From NCBI RefSeq assembly GCF_003217495.1, contig NZ_QJSW01000002.1, forward strand, positions 234,296 to 298,295: a stretch of 64,000 nucleotides of DNA. The letters run 5' to 3'. Shown here piece by piece: positions 15,629-24,245 of the stretch; positions within the stretch are counted from its first letter, which is position 1, and the number at the start of each line of letters is the position of its first letter. The notes under the pieces were generated by a model, which saw only the letters and a program-made list of their open reading frames with translations, was not told the origin of the DNA and searched no databases. A program made the position numbers and the translations under genes. This stretch comes from Paenibacillus barcinonensis (GTDB lineage Bacteria > Bacillota > Bacilli > Paenibacillales > Paenibacillaceae).

Positions 15629-16660
15629 TTACAAATCATCGAATCCGTTATCATCGCCAACTTTACCATAGTTGCGAGATTTTGCTTCAAAGAAATCAGT
15701 TTTTGTTGAGTTTAAAGCTTCATCTGAAAATGGCTTGATCCATGGCATACAATTCACATCTACACCTTCATATAACTTCTCCATGCCCATTAACTTCAGA
15801 CGTTTATTTGCTGTATATTTGATATAATCGCTCAACTCATCCAGATCAATACTTTGAATGTTTTTGAGAGTATAGTGACCCCAATTTGTTTCAAGTTTAA
15901 CTGCTTGATCAATCGTATCATAGACATACTCAATGTTCTCAGGTGTGTCCAGTTCAGGGAAGTCTGCTAACAATTGCTTGTACACTTCCGCAAAGAAATA
16001 ACAATGCTGATTCTCATCTCTTTGAATATACGAGACCATCTGACTTGTTGCCATCATCTTCTGGTCACGAGCTAGATTGTAGAAGAAGGCGAATGTGCTA
16101 TAGAAGAAGATGCCTTCAAGAATTAAATCAGCAACCATTGACTTAAAGAACGTTTGTGGATTGGGGTTGTCACGGAATTCCTGATAGATATCTGAAATGA
16201 ATTGGTTTCGTTCTAGTAATACAGGATCATGTTTCCAATACTCAAAGATTTCTTTCTGTTCTTGATCAGATACAATTGAAGAAAGCACATAGGAATAAGA
16301 CTGATTATGTACAACTTCTTGCTGTCCAATGATTGCTGAGATTGCTTCCAACGATGAATCTGTAAAATACCTTTTAACATCACCTACAAACATCGTCTGC
16401 ATTGAGTCCAATACTGCAAGCAGAGAGATGTTGATTTTGAATGTGTCTTGTTCTACTTTGCTAAGTTGAGCGAACTGCGAAGCATCCTTGGACATTGGAA
16501 TCTCATCTGCAATCCAATGATTAAGTAACAAAACTTTGTATAGTTTATACATGTGAGGCATTCGGATATCGTTCCAGTTAAGGATACCCGAATTTTCCCC
16601 CTCGATAATACGTGTAGATTTATTTGGTGCTTCCGTGTTGAAGATTTTCTGAATTTTCAA
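15629..16660 (-). CDS. nrdF: Ribonucleoside-diphosphate reductase small subunit, class Ib type
   Basis: 343 residues. Supplies the tyrosyl radical used by NrdE. Metal ligands visible: Asp in AVLDSMQ, Glu and His in QQEVVHNQSYSY (the Tyr following is the likely radical site), Glu in LILEGIFFYS, Glu and His in RDENQHCYFF. TTG start 16660 with AAGGAG upstream. Follows nrdE closely. NrdI is not seen in the window. Confidence 0.95.
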   Translation of the reverse strand: MKIQKIFNTEAPNKSTRIIEGENSGILNWNDIRMPHMYKLYKVLLLNHWIADEIPMSKDASQFAQLSKVEQDTFKINISLLAVLDSMQTMFVGDVKRYFTDSSLEAISAIIGQQEVVHNQSYSYVLSSIVSDQEQKEIFEYWKHDPVLLERNQFISDIYQEFRDNPNPQTFFKSMVADLILEGIFFYSTFAFFYNLARDQKMMATSQMVSYIQRDENQHCYFFAEVYKQLLADFPELDTPENIEYVYDTIDQAVKLETNWGHYTLKNIQSIDLDELSDYIKYTANKRLKLMGMEKLYEGVDVNCMPWIKPFSDEALNSTKTDFFEAKSRNYGKVGDDNGFDDL

Positions 16661-16703
16661 TTACGTATTCTCCTTATATTTAACTAGCGCATGACTCGTA
16701 GCC

Positions 16704-19010
16704 TTAAACTGTTAAAGCTCTACTTCTAACATAATAAGTAGTTTTCATGCCAACTCTCCATGCATGAAGATGAAGTTCTAAGAAATCAGTTGCTTTGATG
16801 TCCGGTCGAACGTAGAAGTTGAAGCTTTGTCCCTGATCTACATGACGCTGACGGGCAGCCGCCATATTAACGGAAGCATGTTGATCCACCATGAACGCCG
16901 TTTGGTAATAAGGGCTTGTTTTTTCGGACAGATCGGGAGCGGGATTAGCAATCTTATATGTGGTCTTTTCTTCATATGAAATTAATTCATATAGTGGATC
17001 AATCGATGCGGTTGAGCCAGCAATGATTGATGTAGATCCATTTGGGGCAATGGCGAACAGCCAAGCATTACGGATACCGTTTTGCTGTACTTCGGCTTGC
17101 AGTTCTTTCCACTGATCAGTAGTTACATATTGCCCTTCACGATCACCCGACACATAGTCTCGCTTAGCAAAGTACTCTCCTGTGTCCCAGTCAGAACCTT
17201 TAAATTTAGGATAGTGTCCTTTTTCTTTGGACAGTTCCATGCTGGCTTTTACAAGTAGATAATTAATCTTTTCATATAAGTTATCGTTATACGTTACGGC
17301 TTCTTCAGACTCCCAACTAATACCTTCGAGAGCAAGCAGATGATGCAGTCCGAATGTTCCTAATCCAACAGCTCTATACTGTGCATTCGTGTATTGTGCT
17401 TGCAGTACATCAATATTGTTGATGTCGATAACATTATCTAGCATACGAGTTTGAATTGGGACAAGCCGCTCAAGAACATTATCTAGCACTGCTTTAGACA
17501 AGTTAATGGAGTTAAGATTACATACCACAAAGTCGCCGGGAATTTTAGAGATAATGATACGCGTTTGACCGTCTTTGGTTACCAACTCTTCTTTTTCAAC
17601 TACAGTAGGAGATTGATTTTGCATAATCTCTGTACAAAGATTCGAGGAAAATATCATTCCATGTACACCGTTAGTGTTTGCGCGATTCACTGTATCACGA
17701 TAGAACATATACGGTGTTCCGGTCTCTAATTGAGATTTAAGTACACGCTTCATGATGTCAATCGCCTGAACAGTGATTCTCTGTAGTAGAGGATGGTTTA
17801 CTGCTTCTTCATATTTTTCTCTGAAGGTTCCTTTGCCTAATTCCTCGTCATAGAAGTCTTCCAATCCAAGTGATCGTCCATTGCTATCTTTCCATCCCAT
17901 AATAGACTTTACTTCATGTGGACAGAACAAACTCCATTCTCCTCGACTCCCTACCCTTTCCATGAACAAGTCGGGAAGACAGACGCCATGGAAGATATCG
18001 TGTGCTCTCATTCGTTCATCGCCATTATTGAGTTTCAGATCAAGAAAAGCTAGAATGTCACGATGAAATACATCCAAATACACCGCAATCGCACCTTTGC
18101 GTGTACCGAGCTGATCTACACTAACCGCCGTATTGTTCAATTGACGAATCCAAGGTACTACACCCGAGCTTGTATTTTTGTGTCCTCGAATATCAGAGCC
18201 TCTTGCTCTAACCTTGCCAAGATAGACTCCAATTCCTCCACCTGTTTTACTTAGTCGTGCTACATCAGTATTTGAATCAAAAATGCCTTCCAACGAGTCA
18301 TCTACAGTGTCAATGAAGCAGCTAGACAATTGACCAGCAACTTTTTTACCTGCATTGGACATTGTTGGTGTAGCAGCAGTCATATACAGGTTACTCATTG
18401 CCCAGTAGGATTCTTTGACTAGATCCATACGCTTATCTTCAGGTTCTTGATGCATTAGATACATCGCAATAACCATATATCTTTGTTGTGGCAACTCCAT
18501 TAGCTTCCCATCAAAGTCATGTGTTAAATAACGCTCTGTAAGGGTGAGTAATCCAATATAATCGAATAGTAGATCATATTCTGGATTAATGTACTCTCCC
18601 AGCTCTTCAATCTGTTCCTTTGTATAACAGGTGAGAAGTTCTTCTCTGAAGATTCCTTTTTCAACAAGCGTTTGAATCAGAGGATAAAATGAACCGTATG
18701 GCTCATCAACATATGATTTATATTTTCGATTGTTTGCGGCCTTTTTATAGAGCTTTGTCAGTAGCCCTCTTGCAGCAACAAACTTCCAGTTCGGTTCTTC
18801 TTTTGTAATCAAGTCTAGAGCTGTCATCGAGAATGCTTCACTGATCTCTTCTGCTGTTACCTCATCACGTCTTAGTTTACTATTAACACCTTTGACTAAC
18901 TTCTCCTTGTCTAAGTCAAATCCACTCATTACTCTGTCTGCATACGTCTTAATTCTATTCTCATCAAAAGCTAGTTGTCTGTTATTCGGTTTGTTTACTA
19001 ATCGGGGCAT
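16704..19010 (-). CDS. nrdE: Ribonucleoside-diphosphate reductase large subunit, lacking C-terminal cysteine tail
   Basis: 768 residues. Reduces ribonucleotides to deoxyribonucleotides. Seen: ATP-cone-like N-terminus, first active-site Cys in QLSSCFIDTVDDS, second in VVCNLNSINLSK, and NPAPDLSEKTS near the end. The protein stops at YYVRSRALTV, just where a CxxC redox tail normally follows. After the TAA the frame continues GYESCAS and then a second stop, which looks like a decayed tail (one Cys now Tyr). No intein or intron interrupts it, unlike SPbeta. ATG 19010 preferred over an upstream in-frame start because of GTGAGG spacing. Confidence 0.95.
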   Translation of the reverse strand: MPRLVNKPNNRQLAFDENRIKTYADRVMSGFDLDKEKLVKGVNSKLRRDEVTAEEISEAFSMTALDLITKEEPNWKFVAARGLLTKLYKKAANNRKYKSYVDEPYGSFYPLIQTLVEKGIFREELLTCYTKEQIEELGEYINPEYDLLFDYIGLLTLTERYLTHDFDGKLMELPQQRYMVIAMYLMHQEPEDKRMDLVKESYWAMSNLYMTAATPTMSNAGKKVAGQLSSCFIDTVDDSLEGIFDSNTDVARLSKTGGGIGVYLGKVRARGSDIRGHKNTSSGVVPWIRQLNNTAVSVDQLGTRKGAIAVYLDVFHRDILAFLDLKLNNGDERMRAHDIFHGVCLPDLFMERVGSRGEWSLFCPHEVKSIMGWKDSNGRSLGLEDFYDEELGKGTFREKYEEAVNHPLLQRITVQAIDIMKRVLKSQLETGTPYMFYRDTVNRANTNGVHGMIFSSNLCTEIMQNQSPTVVEKEELVTKDGQTRIIISKIPGDFVVCNLNSINLSKAVLDNVLERLVPIQTRMLDNVIDINNIDVLQAQYTNAQYRAVGLGTFGLHHLLALEGISWESEEAVTYNDNLYEKINYLLVKASMELSKEKGHYPKFKGSDWDTGEYFAKRDYVSGDREGQYVTTDQWKELQAEVQQNGIRNAWLFAIAPNGSTSIIAGSTASIDPLYELISYEEKTTYKIANPAPDLSEKTSPYYQTAFMVDQHASVNMAAARQRHVDQGQSFNFYVRPDIKATDFLELHLHAWRVGMKTTYYVRSRALTV

Positions 19011-19077
19011 TAAAATCCTCACTTTCAAATGTTTATATCTTTGTAAAAGAATTATTTCATTAAATCATATGTATTAT

Positions 19078-19314
19078 TTATGTGTACATCTCTTCAACTT
19101 CTACTACAATAATTCTGTCTCCAATGTTCAAAACATGATTTTGTTTAAAGAATCTAGTCATTGCGTATTCAACTGCAACCTGTTTCATCACATGAGTTGT
19201 AACTGGACTATCTCCTGCCATTTCATAACAATCTTCCTCGTCTACATTCACGCAAAATTCTAAATCTTCATACTGCTCTCCAAAGTCGTGTTGCAAATAT
19301 ACATTATACTGCAC
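19078..19314 (-). CDS. Hypothetical protein, 78 aa
   Basis: GTG 19314 lies 8 nt after AAGGAGG; earlier in-frame GTG/ATG codons are too close to it. Sequence QYNVYLQHDFGEQYEDLEFC, beta-rich, ends VVEVEEMYT. Not recognised. Confidence 0.7.
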   Translation of the reverse strand: MQYNVYLQHDFGEQYEDLEFCVNVDEEDCYEMAGDSPVTTHVMKQVAVEYAMTRFFKQNHVLNIGDRIIVVEVEEMYT

Positions 19315-19348
19315 TATCATCACCTCCTTGAATTAATCGTCCCAGAAC

Positions 19349-19528
19349 TCAATCAATTCTATAATGAAATTTACCAATAGTTAAACTGTATCTACCAAGA
19401 TATATATTGACATATGACTCTCTTTCATTATCGCCCCATTCATCGTTGGCGTTGAAGTTCATACCAATAAGAAGGGTTCCTCTGTCGTAACAATGCTTCT
19501 CAATTCGCCATCCATATTTAGAATACAT
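19349..19528 (-). CDS. Small hypothetical protein, 59 aa
   Basis: ATG with GAAGGTG upstream. Sequence from MYSKYGWRIEKHCYDRGTLL to GKFHYRID, beta-rich. Not recognised. Confidence 0.65.
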   Translation of the reverse strand: MYSKYGWRIEKHCYDRGTLLIGMNFNANDEWGDNERESYVNIYLGRYSLTIGKFHYRID

Positions 19529-19552
19529 TTTTTCACCTTCTATGCATTTTAT

Positions 19553-19750
19553 TTAACTGTCTCTGGTGTGGAATACTACTCGACTAAACTCATTCCAAGC
19601 ATTACTCCACACCTCTTCACCATACTTATCAAACTCATCGAATTGCTTTTTTCCTATTTTCTTTTTCATTGTTTTGCTAACATAAGCATCTTCATGCAAC
19701 AAGGGTTCATTATCTGTGCCAATGTCATCTTTAAAACATTCAATCAGCAC
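19553..19750 (-). CDS. Small hypothetical protein, 65 aa
   Basis: GTG start without a clear ribosome site, beginning 10 nt below the preceding stop, so it may depend on coupling. Contains SKTMKKKIGKKQFDEFDKYG. Not recognised. Confidence 0.55.
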   Translation of the reverse strand: MLIECFKDDIGTDNEPLLHEDAYVSKTMKKKIGKKQFDEFDKYGEEVWSNAWNEFSRVVFHTRDS

Positions 19751-19760
19751 TCTGGATAAG

Positions 19761-19976
19761 CTAAGTGTTGCTTCGTTTAGTTGAATTACTTCTCCACTCC
19801 TTACTGCTCTCTTTTTCTCTTTTCATTTCGAGATAAGTTTTAACTTGAAAGTATTCTTTAACGCTTGTTTCCATCTTACTACTGCTGAGATGTTGTCGAT
19901 CAATAGCCATATTCAAAGCATCCAAGCTCTTGTTTAACATATCTAGTGATTTTTGAAGCCGAGTATTTCTATTCAT
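19761..19976 (-). CDS. Small basic helical protein, 71 aa
   Basis: ATG 19976 with GAGGTG 6 nt upstream. Heptad-like LQKSLDMLNKSLDALNMAID then basic KREKESSKEWRSNSTKRS. First gene after the promoter motif at 20042. Confidence 0.65.
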   Translation of the reverse strand: MNRNTRLQKSLDMLNKSLDALNMAIDRQHLSSSKMETSVKEYFQVKTYLEMKREKESSKEWRSNSTKRSNT

Positions 19977-20041
19977 CTTCAACACCTCTTCTTTGTTGTT
20001 GTTTACTCTCTTAGTATAAGTTGATAATCACGTTTTGTAAA

Positions 20042-20061
20042 GTATTATCTTTGTCTTTTAA
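20042..20061 (-). promoter_or_regulatory. Phage promoter-like motif
   Basis: Minus strand TTAAAAGACAAAGATAATAC, about 65 nt before the small helical protein gene. Confidence 0.6.
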
Positions 20062-20079
20062 AGATGTTTATTTGTTTAT

Positions 20080-20454
20080 TCAATCCCTAGGCGGTAGGTT
20101 GAATTTAATAATACCAAACAAAGTATCGTTTGCGCTTCCGGTAAAGTTATCCAATACGTGCTCACTCACTTTGTCTATGTGTTCAACAATTAGTACATTG
20201 TACTTTTGATCGTAGTGCATACCGCCCAATCTAAATACAACCGGAATGCTTAATGAAGAAGCTGCTGTTGTAATTGCCTGAACCAATTCTGATTCGTGCT
20301 TTTCTCTAATGGTATTGTATGTTCCGTTCGACAGAGTAATTGTATATGGAGTACCGTCTACACTAAATGTAAATGTATTGTTGCTTGCTGTGATTGTAAC
20401 TTGATTATGGATATCTACAGATCCCCATGCTTGCTGTCCGTATGTAGCTATAAT
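20080..20454 (-). CDS. Hypothetical beta-rich protein, 124 aa
   Basis: Ser/Thr-rich beta pattern (VTITASNNTFTFSVDGTPYT, ITLSNGTYNTI) recalling phage structural or carbohydrate-binding proteins, not named. AGAGGAG directly abuts ATG 20460 (no spacer), so ATT 20454 (6 nt) or ATA 20451 (9 nt) may be the true start. Confidence 0.65.
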   Translation of the reverse strand: MIATYGQQAWGSVDIHNQVTITASNNTFTFSVDGTPYTITLSNGTYNTIREKHESELVQAITTAASSLSIPVVFRLGGMHYDQKYNVLIVEHIDKVSEHVLDNFTGSANDTLFGIIKFNLPPRD

Positions 20455-20509
20455 TCCCATCTCCTCTAATATTCTAATGGTTTAATTCTTTGTGAAAGGT
20501 ACACTTCAT

Positions 20510-20674
20510 TTACTTATCAGTATCTATTTCAATTTTCCATCCACACTTACATGAACGAAAGAATGTATTGTCATCTATATTTAATACACCTTCCCCGTTC
20601 CCAACCTTATCATTTCCACATACCTTACAGTTTGAATACTTATCTATCAATTCTGCTGCTTTTAATAGGTTCAT
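20510..20674 (-). CDS. DUF3797-like zinc-ribbon protein, 54 aa
   Basis: MNLLKAAELIDKYSNCKVCG, then GNGEGVLNIDDNTFFRSCKC: two Cys pairs form a likely zinc ribbon, in the arrangement of the DUF3797 family of Bacillales phages. Too short for many gene finders. Function unknown. Confidence 0.78.
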   Translation of the reverse strand: MNLLKAAELIDKYSNCKVCGNDKVGNGEGVLNIDDNTFFRSCKCGWKIEIDTDK

Positions 20675-20682
20675 ATTTTCTC

Positions 20683-20898
20683 CTATAGTTGATATCGTTT
20701 AACTGTTTCTTTAACATGGGTGACTTCAAATGTGTCAAATCCTGCGAGCCTTACTTGTTCGGCAATGATATCTGGAGAAGGCAATTCCTCATGTTGTGTC
20801 ACGATTGTATCTGCCTCTTCTCCATTCAAAGCAACATCTTCGGCGTTCATCATTTCAAGAAGAAGATATTCGTAAGTTTCTTCGTCAAAGAGTCTCAT
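20683..20898 (-). CDS. Small acidic protein, 71 aa
   Basis: ATG 20898, AGGAGG 6 nt upstream. Contains LFDEETYEYLLLEMMNAEDV and ends EVTHVKETVKRYQL. Not recognised. Confidence 0.7.
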   Translation of the reverse strand: MRLFDEETYEYLLLEMMNAEDVALNGEEADTIVTQHEELPSPDIIAEQVRLAGFDTFEVTHVKETVKRYQL

Positions 20899-20908
20899 AC
20901 AGTCCCTC

Positions 20909-21265
20909 CTACTCGTTACGAGCAATTCCAGCATTAGCCCAGAATACAGCCTGTTCAAGATTTGTCATTGCCAAGGATTTCTCACGACTATATGGGACTG
21001 ATTCTTCTAGCATATATGCCAGTTCCTTTGCTGCATTGCGAATCTGCTCATACTTCTGAGGTTGTCCTTCTTTTGGGGAATGGTAAGAAAAGTTGTTTTC
21101 AATAGTAACGTTGTATCTATTTTTTGTAAAGAAAGCTACTTCACCCACAATCATGTGTCTAAACCTATAGGTAAAATCGTTATAGATGTGTTCAAAGTTC
21201 CCATTTGGAATACTCTCAACTTCACCAATTAAGTTTCCTGTACCTAGTTCAACGCATTTAATCAT
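20909..21265 (-). CDS. Acb2-like (anti-CBASS) domain protein
   Basis: 118 residues in two parts. The N-terminal 60 (GTGNLIGEVESIPNGNFEHI) are unassigned. The C-terminal 45, YSREKSLAMTNLEQAVFWAN followed by AGIARNE, match the pattern of the DUF7681/Acb2 family (phage T4 Vs.4 and relatives), recalled as SREKSLALTKLEEAVMWANA. Acb2 forms hexamers that sequester cyclic di- and trinucleotides and so block CBASS and related defences. The fusion to an extra N-terminal domain is unusual. Identity from memory of the motif. Confidence 0.72.
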   Translation of the reverse strand: MIKCVELGTGNLIGEVESIPNGNFEHIYNDFTYRFRHMIVGEVAFFTKNRYNVTIENNFSYHSPKEGQPQKYEQIRNAAKELAYMLEESVPYSREKSLAMTNLEQAVFWANAGIARNE

Positions 21266-21291
21266 TTATATTTCTCCTTTAATTGTTTTGA

Positions 21292-21307
21292 TAAAATTTG
21301 ACTTTCA
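21292..21307. repeat. Intergenic palindrome TRAAA-N6-TTTYA
   Basis: Exact copy, hexamer TTTGAC, between the 71-aa gene at 21340 and the ribosome site of the Acb2-like gene. Confidence 0.8.
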
Positions 21308-21339
21308 TGAACATTTTCACTTCTAAAAACCCTTATGTA

Positions 21340-21555
21340 TCAATACTTTTCTGACTCAAGCAAAGCTAAAATCTCATGATAAGCAGTCATTCGTCCAAAT
21401 CTCCTTCCATGACTACATCCCATCTCATAGCAATCATCGAAGTTCCCACCTGCCCATTCCTCAGGGTTGTAATCTTCTTCAATGTCCTTATTGATGTCAT
21501 CGATATACTCTTGTAGTACATCAATCTTATTTCTTAGTACTTCAACAATATCCAT
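21340..21555 (-). CDS. Small hypothetical protein, 71 aa
   Basis: ATG 21555 with GGAGAGG upstream. Helix DIVEVLRNKIDVLQEYIDDI, then FDDCYEMGCSHGRRFGRM, ending ALLESEKY. The Cys/His/Arg segment is conserved-looking; function unknown. Confidence 0.72.
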   Translation of the reverse strand: MDIVEVLRNKIDVLQEYIDDINKDIEEDYNPEEWAGGNFDDCYEMGCSHGRRFGRMTAYHEILALLESEKY

Positions 21556-21567
21556 ATACACCTCTCC

Positions 21568-21981
21568 TTAGCTGTTCAACATCTCAGCAATCTCATTAAG
21601 TTCAAGTTCTACTTTCTTATCATCAGACAAAAGTTTATCAAGCTTCGACTCCATAAGTTTAAGTTTTTGTTCTTCATCTTTACTATTAATGAAATCGAGT
21701 TTAGATTTTAAATCTCCGATCCAATCAGCAATATTGTATCCACTGATAATGTATTGATCTAAAAGTTCCAATTCAATAGCTGAAGCAGCATACGAGTTAA
21801 GTTTAACTAGTAAAGAGATGAGTTGTTCTTTAGTCAAAGTTTGAATGTTAATTCTCACTCCATCTAACTCAATAGAACAATTAGTTACAGGAGTAAACTT
21901 TTTAGATTTACTTACTGATTTCTTCTTTTCTTCAATCTGCTTTTTCAATTCAAGAATCTTGGAATCATTTAAATTTGCCAT
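21568..21981 (-). CDS. Coiled-coil hypothetical protein, 137 aa
   Basis: Two charged helical ends (ILELKKQIEEKKKSVSKSKK and KLKLMESKLDKLLSDDKKVE) around a helical core. Likely oligomeric. Start touches the stop of the next upstream gene (TAATG). Confidence 0.72.
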   Translation of the reverse strand: MANLNDSKILELKKQIEEKKKSVSKSKKFTPVTNCSIELDGVRINIQTLTKEQLISLLVKLNSYAASAIELELLDQYIISGYNIADWIGDLKSKLDFINSKDEEQKLKLMESKLDKLLSDDKKVELELNEIAEMLNS

Positions 21982-23105
21982 TAATTTTCATCTCCGTTTT
22001 CGTGTAGTTTTCCATTTGTGAGATATTTGTTCCTGTATCTTGCTTGAAACTTATTCCAAATCTCTTCTAATGTTCCTCTGTAAAGTATATTTTCTTTTGT
22101 TTCATATCCGCTTCCCCATCTGGATGGTACTCTTGTCTTAGTTGCAATAACATAGTTCTCGCTTTCGCGATTCTCTCTTTTCACTTCTGCCATACCGTCT
22201 TTATGGTTCTCGATGTAAACAGATGTGCCGTAAAACCAAGCACCTTCTTTCTCTTTTACCTTATCGATGAATCTGTTTTTATCATAAATAATATATTCAT
22301 CTTTACTTTCATCGTAAGGAGAGTAATGACTACTTTTTTCTAACAAATCGAACATTTCTGCGTAATCATCAGTGCACTCTTCTGTGATAACTTCAATGAT
22401 TCGATCTCCTAGAGATTTTATATTCAATAGATATAAATCTTCTTTTTTGCGATAGTTGATTGTCTTTTTCGCAAAGATGTATTGTTTACCCTTGTTGACG
22501 TTCACGGTATAGCTACTCTGGCGAACATCTTCGGGGCTGACCCATTTTGTGTCCCAATATTCAAACCTACCCATATATACAAACTCTCGATTATCCTTGG
22601 TTCGATAAGTTGCTCCAATAATTAATTCTTTAGATTTTATATAACTTTTCTCATGTAGGATATTATTATACTTAGATATTTCTTTATAGTCTGGAGATTC
22701 TACGGGTAAAAGTACAAGGTCTTTACCATCCCATCCGTAAATGAATTCACCCTCAAGTCCCTTACCTTTAATTGAGTTGGCATTTTCTAGTATGTATAAC
22801 AAGTTCTCAATTGTAATTTCAAACTCAAAACCTCTTGGATCATATACACGCACATACGCTTGACGATGGTTCCAGTCAGATACATAATCTCCAACTTTCT
22901 TATTCAACACAAATCCAGATGTTGGGATATTCTCGTGGTCAACAGGGTCAATTTTCTTATCTCGCCAATTCTCCCATGAAGTCTCTTTGCGAACCTTTCC
23001 TTTTACATCATAATAAGTAACGTAAGCCAACGTTTTGGTATATGTATTTTCTCTATTCTGAAATCCTACTTTAATTTTCTGTGGTACGAATATGTTCGTT
23101 TTTAT
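21981..23105 (-). CDS. Large hypothetical phage protein with ATA start, 374 aa
   Basis: Begins KTNIFVPQKIKVGFQNRENT; contains YYDVKGKVRKETSWENWRDK and RQAYVRVYDPRGFEFEI. I recall similar proteins in large Bacillales phages but no function. The upstream in-frame TTG (23144) has no ribosome site. GGGGAGG lies 8 nt before ATA (23103-23105), and that codon sits where the initiator Met of relatives is expected. Strong near-cognate candidate. Confidence 0.78.
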   Translation of the reverse strand: MKTNIFVPQKIKVGFQNRENTYTKTLAYVTYYDVKGKVRKETSWENWRDKKIDPVDHENIPTSGFVLNKKVGDYVSDWNHRQAYVRVYDPRGFEFEITIENLLYILENANSIKGKGLEGEFIYGWDGKDLVLLPVESPDYKEISKYNNILHEKSYIKSKELIIGATYRTKDNREFVYMGRFEYWDTKWVSPEDVRQSSYTVNVNKGKQYIFAKKTINYRKKEDLYLLNIKSLGDRIIEVITEECTDDYAEMFDLLEKSSHYSPYDESKDEYIIYDKNRFIDKVKEKEGAWFYGTSVYIENHKDGMAEVKRENRESENYVIATKTRVPSRWGSGYETKENILYRGTLEEIWNKFQARYRNKYLTNGKLHENGDEN

Positions 23106-23127
23106 TGTTAGAACCTCCCCAATTTCC

Positions 23128-23514
23128 TCATTTACCCTGTTCAATAACTCTAATTATTTCAAAATATTTCTCGTTATCTCCCTTGTGATACTGCCCCTTA
23201 CTAATCCAATCGCTACTAAACTTACCGTACTTTTTCTCATTGTAGAGCCACTTCATTTCAGTAATCGCTTCTTTAAAATTACTCAAACCTGCAAACAAAA
23301 TGAGGACTGGAAACAATAATGTGGTCATTATAATTGCTTTTTTACTTGAAAACTGGTGCAACATTACTCTGTGCTCGTTATAAAAGTACTCATATGTTGT
23401 ATTCCACTTTCTCTTCCTGTTGGGGAAAAGATGATTATGCTGTTTCTTAGTGATCTCGAATTTTTTATAGCCGCGCTCTTGAGGATCATCATATGTATAT
23501 TCTTTTTTACTCAA
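23128..23514 (-). CDS. Hypothetical membrane-anchored protein, 128 aa
   Basis: Basic N-terminal half, one membrane segment (AIIMTTLLFPVLILFAGL), then charged C-terminus. TTG start with AAAGGAGG 11 nt upstream. Confidence 0.7.
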   Translation of the reverse strand: MSKKEYTYDDPQERGYKKFEITKKQHNHLFPNRKRKWNTTYEYFYNEHRVMLHQFSSKKAIIMTTLLFPVLILFAGLSNFKEAITEMKWLYNEKKYGKFSSDWISKGQYHKGDNEKYFEIIRVIEQGK

Positions 23515-23537
23515 GTATTTATAAGCCTCCTTTCCTA

Positions 23538-23553
23538 TGAAATACGCCTTTCA
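23538..23553. repeat. Intergenic palindrome TRAAA-N6-TTTYA
   Basis: Exact copy, hexamer TACGCC; its right arm includes the stop codon of the 59-aa membrane protein. Confidence 0.8.
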
Positions 23554-23730
23554 TTGAGAATTCATAATTCGATTGAGATCGAAAAAACCCCCGACTAGAA
23601 AGAAAATAACATAATACCCTGCAACAGTAATTGTAATTCCAAATAGCTCATCCAAACCGCTTATGCAAATTTCATCAAATCCGACCAGCGATAAGACCCA
23701 TGCCAATATTAGAGCACTAACACACTTCAG
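23551..23730 (-). CDS. Small membrane protein with CTG start, 59 aa
   Basis: Two membrane segments (VSALILAWVLSLVGF and GYYVIFFLVGGFF). A TAA lies in frame just upstream. AAAGGAGG is followed after exactly 8 nt by CTG 23730; no ATG or GTG until the last residues. Confidence 0.65.
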   Translation of the reverse strand: MKCVSALILAWVLSLVGFDEICISGLDELFGITITVAGYYVIFFLVGGFFDLNRIMNSQ

Positions 23731-23763
23731 ATAATTATCCTCCTTTTAATTGATAATCTATAT

Positions 23764-24210
23764 TTACCGACAGATATTAAGATATTTATTGATAAACTCA
23801 ATCAGCATGTCCACATCTTGTTCTGTTGTTTGTTCATTAATTATAAATTTATCAACGTTAATATATTTACTGTAATCTCCACCACCATGATATTCATCAG
23901 CAACAAGAATCTTCAACTGCAAGTTGTCTGTAATCTGTAGTAGATGGATGTCACTGCCTTCTGAGATTGGGAAATCAATTTCATATTTATCAATTTTATT
24001 TTCATTAATGTATTCATTTATGGAATACAAAACATCATCACATTGATCCTCATTAAAGTAAGAATTATATCCGGGCATTTTATTTCTAAAGTAGGCACTA
24101 AGTCTATTGTTTAACTCAGTTCGATTTCGCTCAACTACCCCATCCATTGATGCAACTAAACCTACTTTTTCAGCCTCTCTCACATAGTACCAGTCAGCAT
24201 ATTTTGTCAT
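23764..24210 (-). CDS. Hypothetical protein, 148 aa
   Basis: ATG start. Begins TKYADWYYVREAEKVG; middle VLYSINEYINENKIDKYEID; ends MLIEFINKYLNICR. Alpha/beta, acidic. Not recognised. Confidence 0.75.
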   Translation of the reverse strand: MTKYADWYYVREAEKVGLVASMDGVVERNRTELNNRLSAYFRNKMPGYNSYFNEDQCDDVLYSINEYINENKIDKYEIDFPISEGSDIHLLQITDNLQLKILVADEYHGGGDYSKYINVDKFIINEQTTEQDVDMLIEFINKYLNICR

Positions 24211-24245
24211 TTATTAATTCCCTTCATTATAAAATCTCACATTTA

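Noticed and set aside
16704..19010. Intein or group I intron in nrdE, as in SPbeta
   Set aside because: The reading frame is continuous at normal length with no insertion.
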